Assembly: GCA_963738625.1 (NCBI GenBank)
Contig: CAVTXH010000003.1
Coordinates: forward strand, 186,001-250,000
Direction: 5' to 3'
From: UBA7672 sp963738625
GTDB lineage: Bacteria; Pseudomonadota; Alphaproteobacteria; Caulobacterales; Hyphomonadaceae
Length of the DNA: 64,000 nucleotides
Part shown: positions 25,388 through 33,675 of the stretch, piece after piece
Layout of the letters: every line of letters begins with the position of its first letter
Position numbering within the stretch: position 1 is the stretch's first letter
Program-made: the position numbers and the translations under genes
Notes under the pieces: model-generated
The model's database searches: none
The model's input: only the letters and a program-made list of their open reading frames with translations
What the model was told of the DNA's origin: nothing

Positions 25388-27445
25388 TCAGATCTTGAGT
25401 CCCGCCCCGCGCTGGGTCGCAAAGGGAGGCGGCTTGGCCCCCGACTTCACCGCCCGGATCGCATCGACGACTGTCGAGATGTCATCGAGGCCGTCTCCGG
25501 TCACCGCGAGCGCCGAGAAGCCGTCCGCGAACACCTGCGCAAGGCCGCGCGTCAGCTCGATCGGCAGGATGTTGCAGTGGTCTTCGTCGAACAGCGTCTT
25601 GCGATACTCGATTTCGCGCTGCACCCAGCCCTTCTGGCCATCCGGACCGGCCGCGCGGTCGGAAACAAACGGCACCATGACGAGGGACTCCGCCAGGGCG
25701 AGCTCGATCTCCTTCTTGAATTTCCGCATCGCGTCGGGGCGGCTCATATAGACGCGCAAGCCCGTCTGCTCCAGCGCCGTTCGCCACGCGCTGGCAATCT
25801 GTTCGTCGCGGTTGGTGTAGCTGATGAAAGCGTCGAATGTGAACTGTGCGGCAAACTGCTTCTTCAGCTGATCGACAAGCCTGGCGAAAACAGTTGGGCC
25901 GAACGCCCGCAATGACCGTTCGGAAATCCGCACCACATTCACGATCGATCCGCCGGCGTCCGGATCGATATGGAAGGGATGACTGGCGCTGATGAACGTT
26001 CCCGGAAGGTTCACGCAGACGAGCGGGAGATCGGCCGCATCCAGCTTCTTGGGGACGATCTCGTTTTGCGAGGCTTCAACCAGCCCGCCGCCGGCCAGGA
26101 TGTAGACGCCCGGCGCGGCAAAGCGATCCTCGGACGCCAGCTTCGCGGCCGCCTGCTCCCAGTTGAGTTTGTACTGCTCGGCGTCGGCGGCCATCGTCTC
26201 CCAGGGATCGCTCAGTCCGGCCAGCGGGGCGTTGGGCCCCTTGGCGAGATAGCTGCAGCTCTGGCACAGGAAACGCAGCGACCGCTCGAGCAGGAAGTCG
26301 CTGAAGACACGCTGCAGGCGCCCGGCCTGCGAGCCGGTGTCCAGCAGGCCGCGCAGGATCTCGTAGTTGATCGACAGGAACGCCGTCGGCCCGATGGCCT
26401 GCAGCGTGGCCGTGCGCCGCCGGTTCAGCGCCAGGGCAAGCTCGCCGACAATCTGCCCTTCGCCGAATCTGATGCTCGGAAGCGCCATCGCCGCAGGCGC
26501 ATCCGGCGGAGGCGCCGCCGCCACGCCGATGCCGCCCTTGAGAACGACGAACATCGCATCGCCGGGATCGTCCTGGGCGCAGATCGTCTCGCCGTCCTCG
26601 CGTTCGACGAGCTGGGCCGCCCGGATCAGTTCCTGCAGCGACTGGCGGTTCAGCGACGACAGAAGCGGATGGGCCTCGAAACCGTCTCCGCCGCGCGAGC
26701 GCAGGACGAGTTGCGAAGGGTTGAGCATTTGCAGCGCGCCAATCGCCTGCGCGTCCGTTGAGTCGACCTGCAGCAGCCGTTTGGCGTGGTAGATCGCAGC
26801 CCACAGCCTGCCGCGCCGCATCGCGTTTTCTATCTGGGCCTTCTCCGGATGAATCTGGCTTGTATCCGGAGGGGCGATCATGCCTTCGATCGACATCGGC
26901 ATGATGATCGCGGCCCTGTCATGCTTCAGGTAGACCTGTTGCTCGCGATGAAAGCTCAGCTTCCCGAGCAGGGGATCGCCGTTGTCCCGGACACTCTCGC
27001 AGAGATCGCGGAAGGACGATGTCGCCAGCGCAATGCCTGCCCTGCCGAACTTCAGCAGGCTGCCGCAGACATTGATGCCGTCTCCGACAAGTTCGTGGCG
27101 GCCGTCAGCGCCTCTGATCACCGAGGCTGGACCAAGATGGACGGTCAGCCTCAGGCCGACCGGCTGGTTGTCGGGGCTGCGCTTGGTCTCGCCGGCCCAC
27201 GAATAGAGCCGCGCAACCAGCCGAAGGCCAAACTCGCACTTGTCCTCGCCGAATAGCGCAAGGTGCCCCCCATCGCCGCCGGAGGCCCAGACCAGGTCGC
27301 GCCCGAAGCGCTCGCCGCATGCGTCCGCAATGCAGCCATTCAGGCTTTTGATCCGCTCGAGCTGCCGGGAATGATCAGGATCATCGCCGTGGGAGACGAT
27401 GTCGCAGGAGACGAATACCGCGTTGCGGGCTGCTTCGAGATCCAT
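25388..27445 (-). CDS. Class III cyclase-like / cyclic-nucleotide-binding / TIR fusion protein
   Basis: 685 residues, no signal peptide. Residues about 8-150 look like a class III nucleotide cyclase homology domain: 'FVSCDIVSHG' (Asp15, first metal site), 'GGDGGHLALF' (Asp58, second), 'LRLTVHLGP' and 'ELVGDGINVCGSLL' (Asn125). The usual transition-state Arg four residues after the Asn is Ser129. Residues about 266-375 are a canonical CNB domain; its phosphate-binding cassette has GELALAL (Glu335) and RTAT (Arg344). A second, degenerate CNB-like roll spans about 445-530. Residues 536-665 are a TIR domain: 'FDAFISYTNRDEQIASAW', 'KKEIELALAESLVMVPFVSD' and 'GWVQREIEY', whose Glu611 fits the NADase catalytic Glu. 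This joins in one chain the parts of a Pycsar system. Function is inferred. Confidence 0.85.
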   Translation of the reverse strand: MDLEAARNAVFVSCDIVSHGDDPDHSRQLERIKSLNGCIADACGERFGRDLVWASGGDGGHLALFGEDKCEFGLRLVARLYSWAGETKRSPDNQPVGLRLTVHLGPASVIRGADGRHELVGDGINVCGSLLKFGRAGIALATSSFRDLCESVRDNGDPLLGKLSFHREQQVYLKHDRAAIIMPMSIEGMIAPPDTSQIHPEKAQIENAMRRGRLWAAIYHAKRLLQVDSTDAQAIGALQMLNPSQLVLRSRGGDGFEAHPLLSSLNRQSLQELIRAAQLVEREDGETICAQDDPGDAMFVVLKGGIGVAAAPPPDAPAAMALPSIRFGEGQIVGELALALNRRRTATLQAIGPTAFLSINYEILRGLLDTGSQAGRLQRVFSDFLLERSLRFLCQSCSYLAKGPNAPLAGLSDPWETMAADAEQYKLNWEQAAAKLASEDRFAAPGVYILAGGGLVEASQNEIVPKKLDAADLPLVCVNLPGTFISASHPFHIDPDAGGSIVNVVRISERSLRAFGPTVFARLVDQLKKQFAAQFTFDAFISYTNRDEQIASAWRTALEQTGLRVYMSRPDAMRKFKKEIELALAESLVMVPFVSDRAAGPDGQKGWVQREIEYRKTLFDEDHCNILPIELTRGLAQVFADGFSALAVTGDGLDDISTVVDAIRAVKSGAKPPPFATQRGAGLKI

Positions 27446-27600
27446 AGAGCCACCCCGCTCTATCTCAGGCGGGCCTTCGGGAGCCTAACTGCCTCCAGCT
27501 GTCAGGCAGGGTCAACAGCAACCGTGGCGCGTTCTCCGCCCCTATGCCGGTCAATCCTCACCCTGGATCGCTTCGAGGCGCGCGGGGCCGGCAATGCCAG

Positions 27601-28521
27601 CTACTGCTCCGGCAGCGTCCCGAAGCCGCCAAAGCCGCCTTCGCGCGAGCGCCGCGCCTTCTCGCCGGCAAGACAGTCGCTCTTCTCGGCCGGCAGTTTC
27701 AGCTGCACGCGCATGACGCCCGGCGCCGGCGCCGCCTCCGCGAACTGCACGGGCGCCGTTCCGGGCATCGCGTCGATATCCGTCTCCAGCCCGGCAATCT
27801 CCAGCACCAGCTTCTTGCGGATCGTCGCCGACAGCTGGCTCAGGTTGAACACCGGCGCGATGAACGCCGCCGGGCCGCCGATCACGCAGTGCTTGTAGTA
27901 GCGGTCGAGGTGGTCGATATCGATGCCCCTGCCGCCATAGCCGCCCCCGCCATATCCCCCGCCGCGGCCCTGGTTCAGCAGGATCGGCAGGCCGTTGATG
28001 ACGATGTTCTTCTTCAAGACCGCATCGCGCGCCTCCTCCACCGGAGGCCCCGCATTGTTGGCGCCGTCGCCCGACACGTCGATCACCTGCCGGTGCGAGG
28101 CGATGTCGTTCTCCTCGATCAGCCGCGCCGCTTCGTACAGCGCCGTCGAGATCGACGTGCGCCGCTCGCCATTGATCGGCACGGCCGCCATCTCGTCGGC
28201 GAAGGCATGCGCCGCTTTGGCGCTGTCGATGATCGTCCAGCCGATGATCTGCCGCGGCTGGTAATCCCCCGCCCACTCCATGTAGGTCACCGCGATGCGC
28301 CCTTCGGGCCCGCTCATCAGCGCATCGATCACGTCCTTGTGCCGGAACGCCTCGACATAGCCGTTGCGCTGCAGGGCATGTTCGCTCTCGTCCATCGAGC
28401 GCGAGACGTCGACCGCCAGCACCAGTTCGAGATCGGCTTTCCTCATCGCCTGACCGAAAGCGGGCGCCGCGGCGCCGAGCGCCAGCAGCCCCGACATCAG
28501 AACGCAAGACACTGGCGTCAT
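27601..28521 (-). CDS. DUF1194 / VWA domain secreted protein
   Basis: 306 residues. The signal peptide (about 1-24, ending AFGQA) is followed by a VWA-like fold with a MIDAS 'AVDVSRSMDESEH' and 'VIDVSGDGANN', plus the DUF1194 features 'RNGYVEAFRHKDVIDAL' and 'AVTYMEWAGDYQPRQIIGWT'. A Gly/Tyr-rich insert (GRGGGYGGGGYGGRG) interrupts the fold near residue 205, and the C-terminal 65 residues are outside the domain. The role of DUF1194 is unknown; a metal-dependent protein contact is expected. ATG 28521 has GGGAG 8 nt upstream. Confidence 0.85.
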   Translation of the reverse strand: MTPVSCVLMSGLLALGAAAPAFGQAMRKADLELVLAVDVSRSMDESEHALQRNGYVEAFRHKDVIDALMSGPEGRIAVTYMEWAGDYQPRQIIGWTIIDSAKAAHAFADEMAAVPINGERRTSISTALYEAARLIEENDIASHRQVIDVSGDGANNAGPPVEEARDAVLKKNIVINGLPILLNQGRGGGYGGGGYGGRGIDIDHLDRYYKHCVIGGPAAFIAPVFNLSQLSATIRKKLVLEIAGLETDIDAMPGTAPVQFAEAAPAPGVMRVQLKLPAEKSDCLAGEKARRSREGGFGGFGTLPEQ

Positions 28522-28608
28522 GGCCGGCTCCCGCAGCAAGGCGTCACCGTGCGCGCTAAGCGCTTTGCCAGCAAGCCCCGCCGCTAATCACGAAGCCATG
28601 AGCCGCCG

Positions 28609-29598
28609 CTAGATTCGCGCCAGCCTGCGCAGCGCCTGCGGCGGTTGCCCGAAGGCGCGCACGAACGCCCGCCGCATCCGCTCCGGATCGCCAAAGCCCG
28701 CTTCCCGCGCAATGACATCGATCGGGTCGGGCGAATGCTCCACCTGCTCGCGCGCCGTCTCCAGCCGCAGCCGCTCCACCGCCTTGGCCGGCGTCACGCC
28801 CGTCTCCGCCGCGAAGGCGCGCGCGAAATTGCGCGGGCTCATGTTCGACTGCTCGGCCAGCTGCTCCACCGTCAGCTTCTGGTCCAGCCGCTCGCGCATC
28901 CAGCCGAGCAGCTTGGTGAACCGCCCTTCCGTGCGCTCGATGTCGAGCAGCGCCGAGAACTGCGACTGGCCGCCCGGCCGGCGGTGATAGACCACCAGCT
29001 CCTGCGCCGAGCGCCGCGCCGCCTCCTCGCCCAGATCGTCCGCGATCAGCGCCAGCGCGAGGTCGATCCCCGCCGTGATCCCCGCCGACGTCCAGATCTT
29101 CCCATCGTGCGTGTAGATGCAGTCCGGCTCCAGCTTCACATTCGGAAAGCGCTTCTGGAAATCCGGCGTGCGCCGCCAGTGCGTGGTCGCGCGCTTGCCG
29201 TCCAGCACGCCCGCCGCCGCCAGCACATACGCGCCCGAGCACACACTGCACAGCCGCCGCGACGCCTTCGCCGACGCGGTCACCAGCGCCAGCAGACGCT
29301 GGTCCTGCATCGCCTCGCGCGTGCCGACGCCGCCCGACACGATCAGCGTGTCGAACATCGGATCGCGCGGCAGCCCCTCCGCCATCATCTCCACGCCGCA
29401 CGAGGCGCGCACCAGTCCCGCTTTTGGCGCGATCACTTTCAGGTCGTAAGGCGGCGGATCGAGCCCGCGCATCGGCATCTCGAACGCCGAGATCGGCCCC
29501 GCCGCATCGAGCAGCTGGAACCCGTCGAAGATCACCACGCCGATCGTCCTCGGCTTCAGCTTCCTTGCCCTGGTCTCGCGCGCAGCGCTGTCCGGCAT
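28609..29598 (-). CDS. GlxA family AraC-type transcriptional regulator
   Basis: 329 residues. The N-terminal DJ-1/PfpI domain (about 17-200) has 'VVIFDGFQLLDAAGPISAFE' and the elbow 'CSVCSGAYVLAAAGVLDG'. A C-terminal AraC HTH pair (about 225-325) has 'KLTVEQLAEQSNMSPRNFARAF' and 'IAREAGFGDPERMRRAFVRAFGQPP'. GlxA-type regulators control amino-acid or nitrogen catabolism genes. It is divergent from a DJ-1/PfpI gene 121 bp away, a common pairing, and probably regulates it. Confidence 0.9.
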   Translation of the reverse strand: MPDSAARETRARKLKPRTIGVVIFDGFQLLDAAGPISAFEMPMRGLDPPPYDLKVIAPKAGLVRASCGVEMMAEGLPRDPMFDTLIVSGGVGTREAMQDQRLLALVTASAKASRRLCSVCSGAYVLAAAGVLDGKRATTHWRRTPDFQKRFPNVKLEPDCIYTHDGKIWTSAGITAGIDLALALIADDLGEEAARRSAQELVVYHRRPGGQSQFSALLDIERTEGRFTKLLGWMRERLDQKLTVEQLAEQSNMSPRNFARAFAAETGVTPAKAVERLRLETAREQVEHSPDPIDVIAREAGFGDPERMRRAFVRAFGQPPQALRRLARI

Positions 29599-29719
29599 GT
29601 CTCTCGCCTATGGCAGTAAAAGTTGGATCATTGTCATTTCAGCCAGAGGCTTAATCGGCGATACAGGCCTCGTCAAGCCGGGCTTCCTCCCCGAAGCGGC
29701 TACGAGAAGGACAGGCGCC

Positions 29720-30443
29720 ATGAGCCCCGCCCCGACGCCGACCGCCCCCAAGGCAGACGCGAGATTCACGATCGTCTTCGCGATCTTCCCCGGCATGACG
29801 CATCTCGACTTCACCGGCCCGCATCAGTTCCTCAGCCGCATGCCCGGCGCCGACGTCATCGTCGCCTCGCCTGCGGGCGGTTCTGTCGATGCGGACGGCC
29901 TTACCTTCGGCGGCACGGCGAGGATCGCAGACGTCAGAAGCTGCGACCTCATCTGTGTCCCCGGCGGCGTGAACGCCACCACCGTCGCGCTCGACAAGGC
30001 CTTCGTCGGCGAGATCCGCCGCCTGGCGCTCGGCGCGCGCTACATCACCTCGGTCTGCACCGGCTCGCTGATCCTCGGCGCCGCCGGACTCTCTGGTGGG
30101 CCGCCGCGCCGCCTGCCACTGGGCCTACGCCAGCCTGCTGCCGCTCTTCGGCGCGATCCACGACCCTGCACGCGTCGCGCGCGACGGAAACATCATCACC
30201 GGAGGCGGCGTCACGGCGGGCATCGACTTCGCCCTCACCGTCCTCGCCGAGATCGCCGGCGCCGAAATTGCGCAGACCATCCAGCTCGGCCTCGAATACG
30301 CCCCCGCCCCGCCCTTCGACTCGGGCCGTCCCGAACTCGCCTCCCCCGCCGTCCTCGCCCGCTACGAGAGCGTCCGCCAGAAGATCCTCACCACCCGCCG
30401 CGCCGAGGCGGAAGCCGCCGCCGCGCTCATGACCGTTGCCTGA
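29720..30443 (+). pseudogene. DJ-1/PfpI (isonitrile hydratase-like) gene with a one-base frameshift
   Basis: From ATG 29720 the frame reads a DJ-1/PfpI domain: 'FTIVFAIFPGMTHLDFTGPHQFLSRMPG', 'LICVPGG' and the nucleophile elbow 'TSVCTGSLILGAAG'. At about 30093 the family sequence moves to the next frame and continues 'LVGRRAACHWAYASLLPLFG' through 'ITGGGVTAGIDFALTVLAEIAG' to TGA 30441-30443. Repairing one base gives about 240 residues, the normal length for the isonitrile hydratase (InhA-like) branch. As read, the product would be truncated after the elbow with a long Arg-rich nonsense tail. It may be a true mutation or an assembly error. Confidence 0.8.
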
Positions 30444-30691
30444 GGCGGCGTCGGCGCCGCAGGCGTCTTCAGCCGCATCGTCACCCGCGTCGTCAGGCGC
30501 GGCGTCGTCGTCGCAACGACGCGCGGCGCGGCGAAACTTCGTCACAGTCGCGCGGCGTCTTCGTCACACCGCCGCGCGGCGCGGCGCCGCTGCGCACCCC
30601 GCGCCACGATTGCGCACCTTCCGCGCAGGGCAACCCCCGCACCTGCGTCGCTGCTTTGCGTCGATGCGGATGCAGGAAAGGCGCCCGCACC
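30444..30691. other. Very GC-rich spacer without a gene
   Basis: This stretch is unusually rich in short CGTC/GCGGCG words and hairpin-prone. No ORF in it has a ribosome-binding site or recognisable product. It separates the broken pfpI gene from the higBA promoter. Confidence 0.5.
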
Positions 30692-30725
30692 TTGACCTAT
30701 CCCGTATCACGGTATACGTTATAGT
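30692..30725 (+). promoter_or_regulatory. Putative higBA promoter with operator palindrome
   Basis: TTGACC (30692-30697) and TACGTT (30715-30720) are 17 bp apart and fit -35 and -10 boxes. Between and across them lies an inverted repeat CGTAT-N6-ATACG (30703-30718). HigA antitoxins bind such palindromes over their own promoter to repress it. The toxin start is 20 bp downstream. Confidence 0.55.
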
Positions 30726-30744
30726 CGGCTTTGGGGGAAGCTGA

Positions 30745-31023
30745 ATGATCCGGTCGTTCGCCTGCCGCGACACCGAGCTGGTGTTCAACATGCAGCGAAC
30801 GCGGAAGTTCGACCCGATCGGGCGCCAGGCGCGGCGCAAGCTGATCCTGCTTGACGAGGCAGGCCGTGTGGAAGAGTTGCGCTCTCCGCCGGGCAACCGT
30901 CTGGAAGCGTTGAGAGGAAATCGCGCCGGCCAGCATTCGATCCGCATCAACGACCAGTGGCGGATCGTTTTTGCCTGGCGCGAGGATGGCCCGCACGACG
31001 TGGCTATCGTGGATTATCATTGA
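30745..31023 (+). CDS. higB: HigB-type toxin (RelE/ParE superfamily)
   Basis: 92 residues. The sequence 'MIRSFACRDTELVF' at the start, 'ALRGNRAGQHSIRINDQWRIVFAW' and 'VAIVDYH' at the end are the hallmarks of HigB mRNA interferases. They cut mRNA on the ribosome. The toxin-first order and the antitoxin gene starting 10 bp after its stop match the higBA arrangement. A CGTAT/ATACG operator lies just upstream. Confidence 0.9.
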   Translation: MIRSFACRDTELVFNMQRTRKFDPIGRQARRKLILLDEAGRVEELRSPPGNRLEALRGNRAGQHSIRINDQWRIVFAWREDGPHDVAIVDYH

Positions 31024-31033
31024 GGAGCAGCCG

Positions 31034-31345
31034 ATGGCGCGCGATCCGAAGCTTGGCCCCATCCACCCCGGCGAATTCCTGGCTGAGGAATTCATGAAGC
31101 CGCTGGGGCTTTCCCAGAATGCGCTGGCCCGTGCGCTCGCCGTGCCGCCGGGCAGGGTAGGCGAGATCGTCAACGAAAGGCGCGGCATCACCGGAGACAC
31201 CGCACTGCGGCTGGCGCGGTATTTCGGGACGACGCCGGAGCTCTGGCTGAACCTGCAGGCGCGGTTCGAACTGGAATCGGCCGAAGCCGCCGCCGGCAAG
31301 GAAATCCGCGCGAAAGTCCGCCCGCGCAAGCGCGAGGCGGCGTAG
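31034..31345 (+). CDS. higA: HigA-type antitoxin (XRE HTH)
   Basis: 103 residues. The HTH region 'IHPGEFLAEEFMKPLGLSQNALARALAVPPGRVGEIVNERRGITGDTALRLARYFGTTPELWLNLQ' pattern is diagnostic of HigA. It neutralises the preceding toxin and represses the operon. The C-terminus is basic (KVRPRKREAA). ATG 31034 has GAGGAG at 31022-31027, overlapping the end of the toxin gene. Confidence 0.9.
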   Translation: MARDPKLGPIHPGEFLAEEFMKPLGLSQNALARALAVPPGRVGEIVNERRGITGDTALRLARYFGTTPELWLNLQARFELESAEAAAGKEIRAKVRPRKREAA

Positions 31346-31392
31346 CCATCGACGAACTGGGGAAGGACATGCACGAGCGGAGAGGTAGGGGG

Positions 31393-31722
31393 ATGCGCGC
31401 GATTTGGGCAGCCGTAACGCTTGCAGTACTGGCCGCAGCGTGCGATTCGCCGCCGCCACCCCCGCCGGAGGCCAAGGTTCCGACCGTAGGCGAACCGCTC
31501 GTTATCGAAGTCGACGTCAACGGTCGCATCCTCTGGAATGGCGAGGAGGTGTCACTTGAAGAGCTGGAACGCCGCGCACGAGCCGCTTCCGGCACGCCAA
31601 CCGAGTTGCGATTCATGCCCGACGGGAAGGCCGGTTTCGAACGCATAAAGCAGGTCGCCACTGTCCTCGAGCCGACCGGGCTGTTGAAGAAGGCCTATGT
31701 CGTGGGCGGCACGGCGGAGTGA
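31393..31722 (+). CDS. ExbD/TolR-like periplasmic lipoprotein
   Basis: About 109 residues from ATG 31393; ATG 31369, with its own good GGAAGG site, would add 8. The lipobox is LAAAC (Cys at about 17), then a Pro-rich stretch. The mature part resembles the periplasmic domain of ExbD/TolR: 'LVIEVDVNGRILWNGEEVSLEELERRAR', 'LRFMPDGKAGFERIKQV' and 'GLLKKAYVVGG'. ExbD normally has an N-terminal membrane helix; here a lipid anchor replaces it. No ExbB or TonB gene is adjacent. The role is unknown. Confidence 0.65.
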   Translation: MRAIWAAVTLAVLAAACDSPPPPPPEAKVPTVGEPLVIEVDVNGRILWNGEEVSLEELERRARAASGTPTELRFMPDGKAGFERIKQVATVLEPTGLLKKAYVVGGTAE

Positions 31723-31725
31723 CGC

Positions 31726-31802
31726 GGTCCTCCACCGCCGAAGGCGGGGGAGGTGGCGGCCGCGCGAAGCGCGGATGACGGAGGGGGCCGCCCGAGGGGC
31801 GG
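31726..31802 (+). repeat. REP-like palindromic repeat, family A, copy 1
   Basis: It contains GGTCCTCCACC, a CCGCC/GGCGG stem, GGGGGAGGTGG, a CGCGCGAAGCGCG hairpin and GACGGAGGGGGCCGCCC. The same order of blocks recurs at 32165-32238 (inverted), 37168-37254, 37648-37730 (inverted) and 37744-37829. Confidence 0.75.
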
Positions 31803-31823
31803 ATGTCTCAACGAGCGGACCCC

Positions 31824-31909
31824 GTAGGGTGCATGAGGCCAAAGGCCGAAACGCACCTTTCGTGCGTGTGGCGCGATGGTGCATTTCGCTTCCGCTCAAT
31901 GCGCCCTAC
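31824..31909. repeat. Palindromic intergenic repeat, family B, copy 1
   Basis: The ends pair as GTAGGGTGCAT ... ATGCGCCCTAC, with GAGGCCAAAGGCC and GTGCATTTCGCTTCCGCTCA blocks between. A related copy is at 34976-35057 and a fragment at about 32108-32134. Confidence 0.65.
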
Positions 31910-32164
31910 CTCGCAACGGCACGAAGCCTCGCGAAGCGAGGCGCTACTGCTGCTCAAAGATGTCACGCCGGATGTCGCCGCTACATGATAAATTTTAGGG
32001 TGTTGAAAATCGCGTGGATAAGCTTCGACACGCCACCTTCGCTTGCGCTTCGGCGTTCGCCAGAGCCCTCGCCTCGCCGCGCGAGGCTTCAAGCCGTTGC
32101 GACGCAGGGCGCCTTGAGCGGAGCGAAATGCGCCGTCTCGCCGCGATCACTGGCCCCGCTACTT

Positions 32165-32238
32165 CCTCCGGCGGCTCCCCCTCCGTCTCGGGCGCGAGCG
32201 CGCGATCCACCTCCGCCCACTGCGTGGGGGAGGACTTC
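32165..32238 (-). repeat. REP-like palindromic repeat, family A, copy 2 (inverted)
   Basis: Read on the minus strand it gives AAGTCCTCCCCC, then GAGGTGGATCG, a GCGCTCGCGC hairpin and GAGACGGAGGGGGAGCC, the same blocks as copy 1. Confidence 0.75.
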
Positions 32239-32523
32239 GTGTTGCAGCTTGAGATCAGAACAAGCCTCGACATGCCGCCCGGGCGCGGGCGCGCACGCGC
32301 CGTAGACCCGAGAACCTTCCTGCCGCCGGCTAAGAAAGATGCTCGGCTCAGGGCCGAGCAGGACTCGCGGATGGGTAGGTAGGGTTCGCCTTCCGTAGGG
32401 AAAGGCGCCAGCGGAAGCGCCCTCTCGCTTCCGCAATATTAACGGTTGCTGAGTAAGCGTATTCCGGCGTTCGACGCTCCCGGGGGGAGGCGGGTGTTCA
32501 GCTTACATTGCCGAGGGGCAGTC

Positions 32524-33675
32524 ATGTGGTCGGAAGTATTGAAGCGCTCCGATGCGGGCGTTTGGTCTACGCTTAGCAACAGCGATCTGCCGCCCCCGGG
32601 CCTGGTGATCATGTTTGGCTCCAGCGAGGCGATGCGGCGCTCAGATCACGCCGAAGAACTGATCAGGAAATTCCCCAACGCCCTGCACATCGGATCGAGC
32701 ACCGGAACGGCCGTCCAGGGCCGTGAATTGACCGATGAGGGGTCGGTCGCGATGGCGCTCGGCTTTGCGAGCACCCGGATCGAGCTGGCGACCCGGAAGC
32801 TTGCCAACCCGGCCGATTCTGAAACGGTTGGTCACGCGCTCGGGTCCGAACTGGCGGCGCCGGATCTGGCGGCTGTATTCGTGCTGTCCGATGGTCTGTC
32901 GGTGAACGGCAGCGCCCTGGTCCGGGGATTGGTCAGCGCGGTAGGACCGGGCGTGACGGTCAGCGGCGGACTTGCCGGCGACGGCCCCCGGTTCGAAGAA
33001 ACGCTTATCAGCGTCGCCGGCGTTGCGATGCCGAACGCGGTCGTTGCGGTGGGGCTATATGGCTCGGCCCTGAGAGTGGCGCACGGAAGCGCCGGCGGGT
33101 GGGACACGTTCGGCCCGAAGCGGCTGATCACCCGCTCCGCCGGCAATGTGCTGTACGAGCTGGACGGCATGCCCGCCCTCGACCTTTACGAGCGGTATCT
33201 GGGCGAGGAAGCAGCGCAGCTCCCCGCCTCAGGCCTCCTCTACCCCCTGAAGATCTGGGATCCGGCCGCCCCCGAAAACGAGGTTGTCCGGACGATTCTG
33301 GCCATAGACCGCGAAGCGCGCAGCCTGACATTTGCCGGCGACGTGCCGCAGGGCTGGGAGGCGCGCCTGATGCGCGGGACGTTCTATCGCCTGACCGAAG
33401 GCGCAACCGTAGCGGCGCAACATGCGAGACAGTCCCTGGCTGCGGCCGGCTGCGAACCTGAAGCCTGCATCATCGTGAGCTGTGTCGGTCGCCGCCTGTT
33501 GATGCAGCAGCGGACGGAGGATGAGATCGACGCGGTGGCGAACGCCATTGGCCGGACAACGCCGGTTGCGGGTTTCTACTCCTACGGCGAAATCGCGCCG
33601 GACAACGCGACCGGTTTCTGTGGTCTGCACAACCAGACCATGACGCTGACCCTGCTGGCCGAGGTCGCTGCGTGA
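32524..33675 (+). CDS. FIST domain sensory protein (NosP-like)
   Basis: 383 residues with FIST_N (about 20-215) and FIST_C (about 225-375) domains. Motifs include 'HIGSSTGTAVQG', 'TVSGGLAGDG', 'ELDGMPALDLYERYLGEEA' and the ending 'GFYSYGEIAPDNATGFCGLHNQTMTLTLL'. FIST proteins are cytoplasmic ligand sensors; the NosP branch binds haem and NO and is usually co-transcribed with a histidine kinase. The next gene here is a histidine kinase overlapping by four bases, so NosP-like sensing is plausible but the haem ligand is not identified. ATG 32524 is preferred to an upstream in-frame ATG because GAGGGG lies 6 nt before it. Confidence 0.85.
   Translation: MWSEVLKRSDAGVWSTLSNSDLPPPGLVIMFGSSEAMRRSDHAEELIRKFPNALHIGSSTGTAVQGRELTDEGSVAMALGFASTRIELATRKLANPADSETVGHALGSELAAPDLAAVFVLSDGLSVNGSALVRGLVSAVGPGVTVSGGLAGDGPRFEETLISVAGVAMPNAVVAVGLYGSALRVAHGSAGGWDTFGPKRLITRSAGNVLYELDGMPALDLYERYLGEEAAQLPASGLLYPLKIWDPAAPENEVVRTILAIDREARSLTFAGDVPQGWEARLMRGTFYRLTEGATVAAQHARQSLAAAGCEPEACIIVSCVGRRLLMQQRTEDEIDAVANAIGRTTPVAGFYSYGEIAPDNATGFCGLHNQTMTLTLLAEVAA

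Larger units (their letters stand above)
31723..32523. other. 800-bp gene-free mosaic of palindromic repeats
   Basis: No ORF here has a recognisable product. The stretch is made of repeat pieces: a GGTGG/GACGGAGG element (31726-31802), a GTAGGGTGCAT element (31824-31909), a fragment of the same near 32108-32134, and an inverted GGTGG/GACGGAGG element (32165-32238). A short AT-richer segment (31980-32030) separates them. The last 250 bp lead to the FIST gene. Confidence 0.65.

Noticed and set aside
23580..27445. Standard CBASS operon
   Set aside because: A patatin is present, but there is no CD-NTase, Cap2 or Cap3; the nucleotide cyclase-like domain is class III.
31697..32382. Frames of up to about 200 codons in the repeat mosaic
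   Set aside because: They are built from repeat elements, are Arg/Pro-rich and have no ribosome-binding sites.
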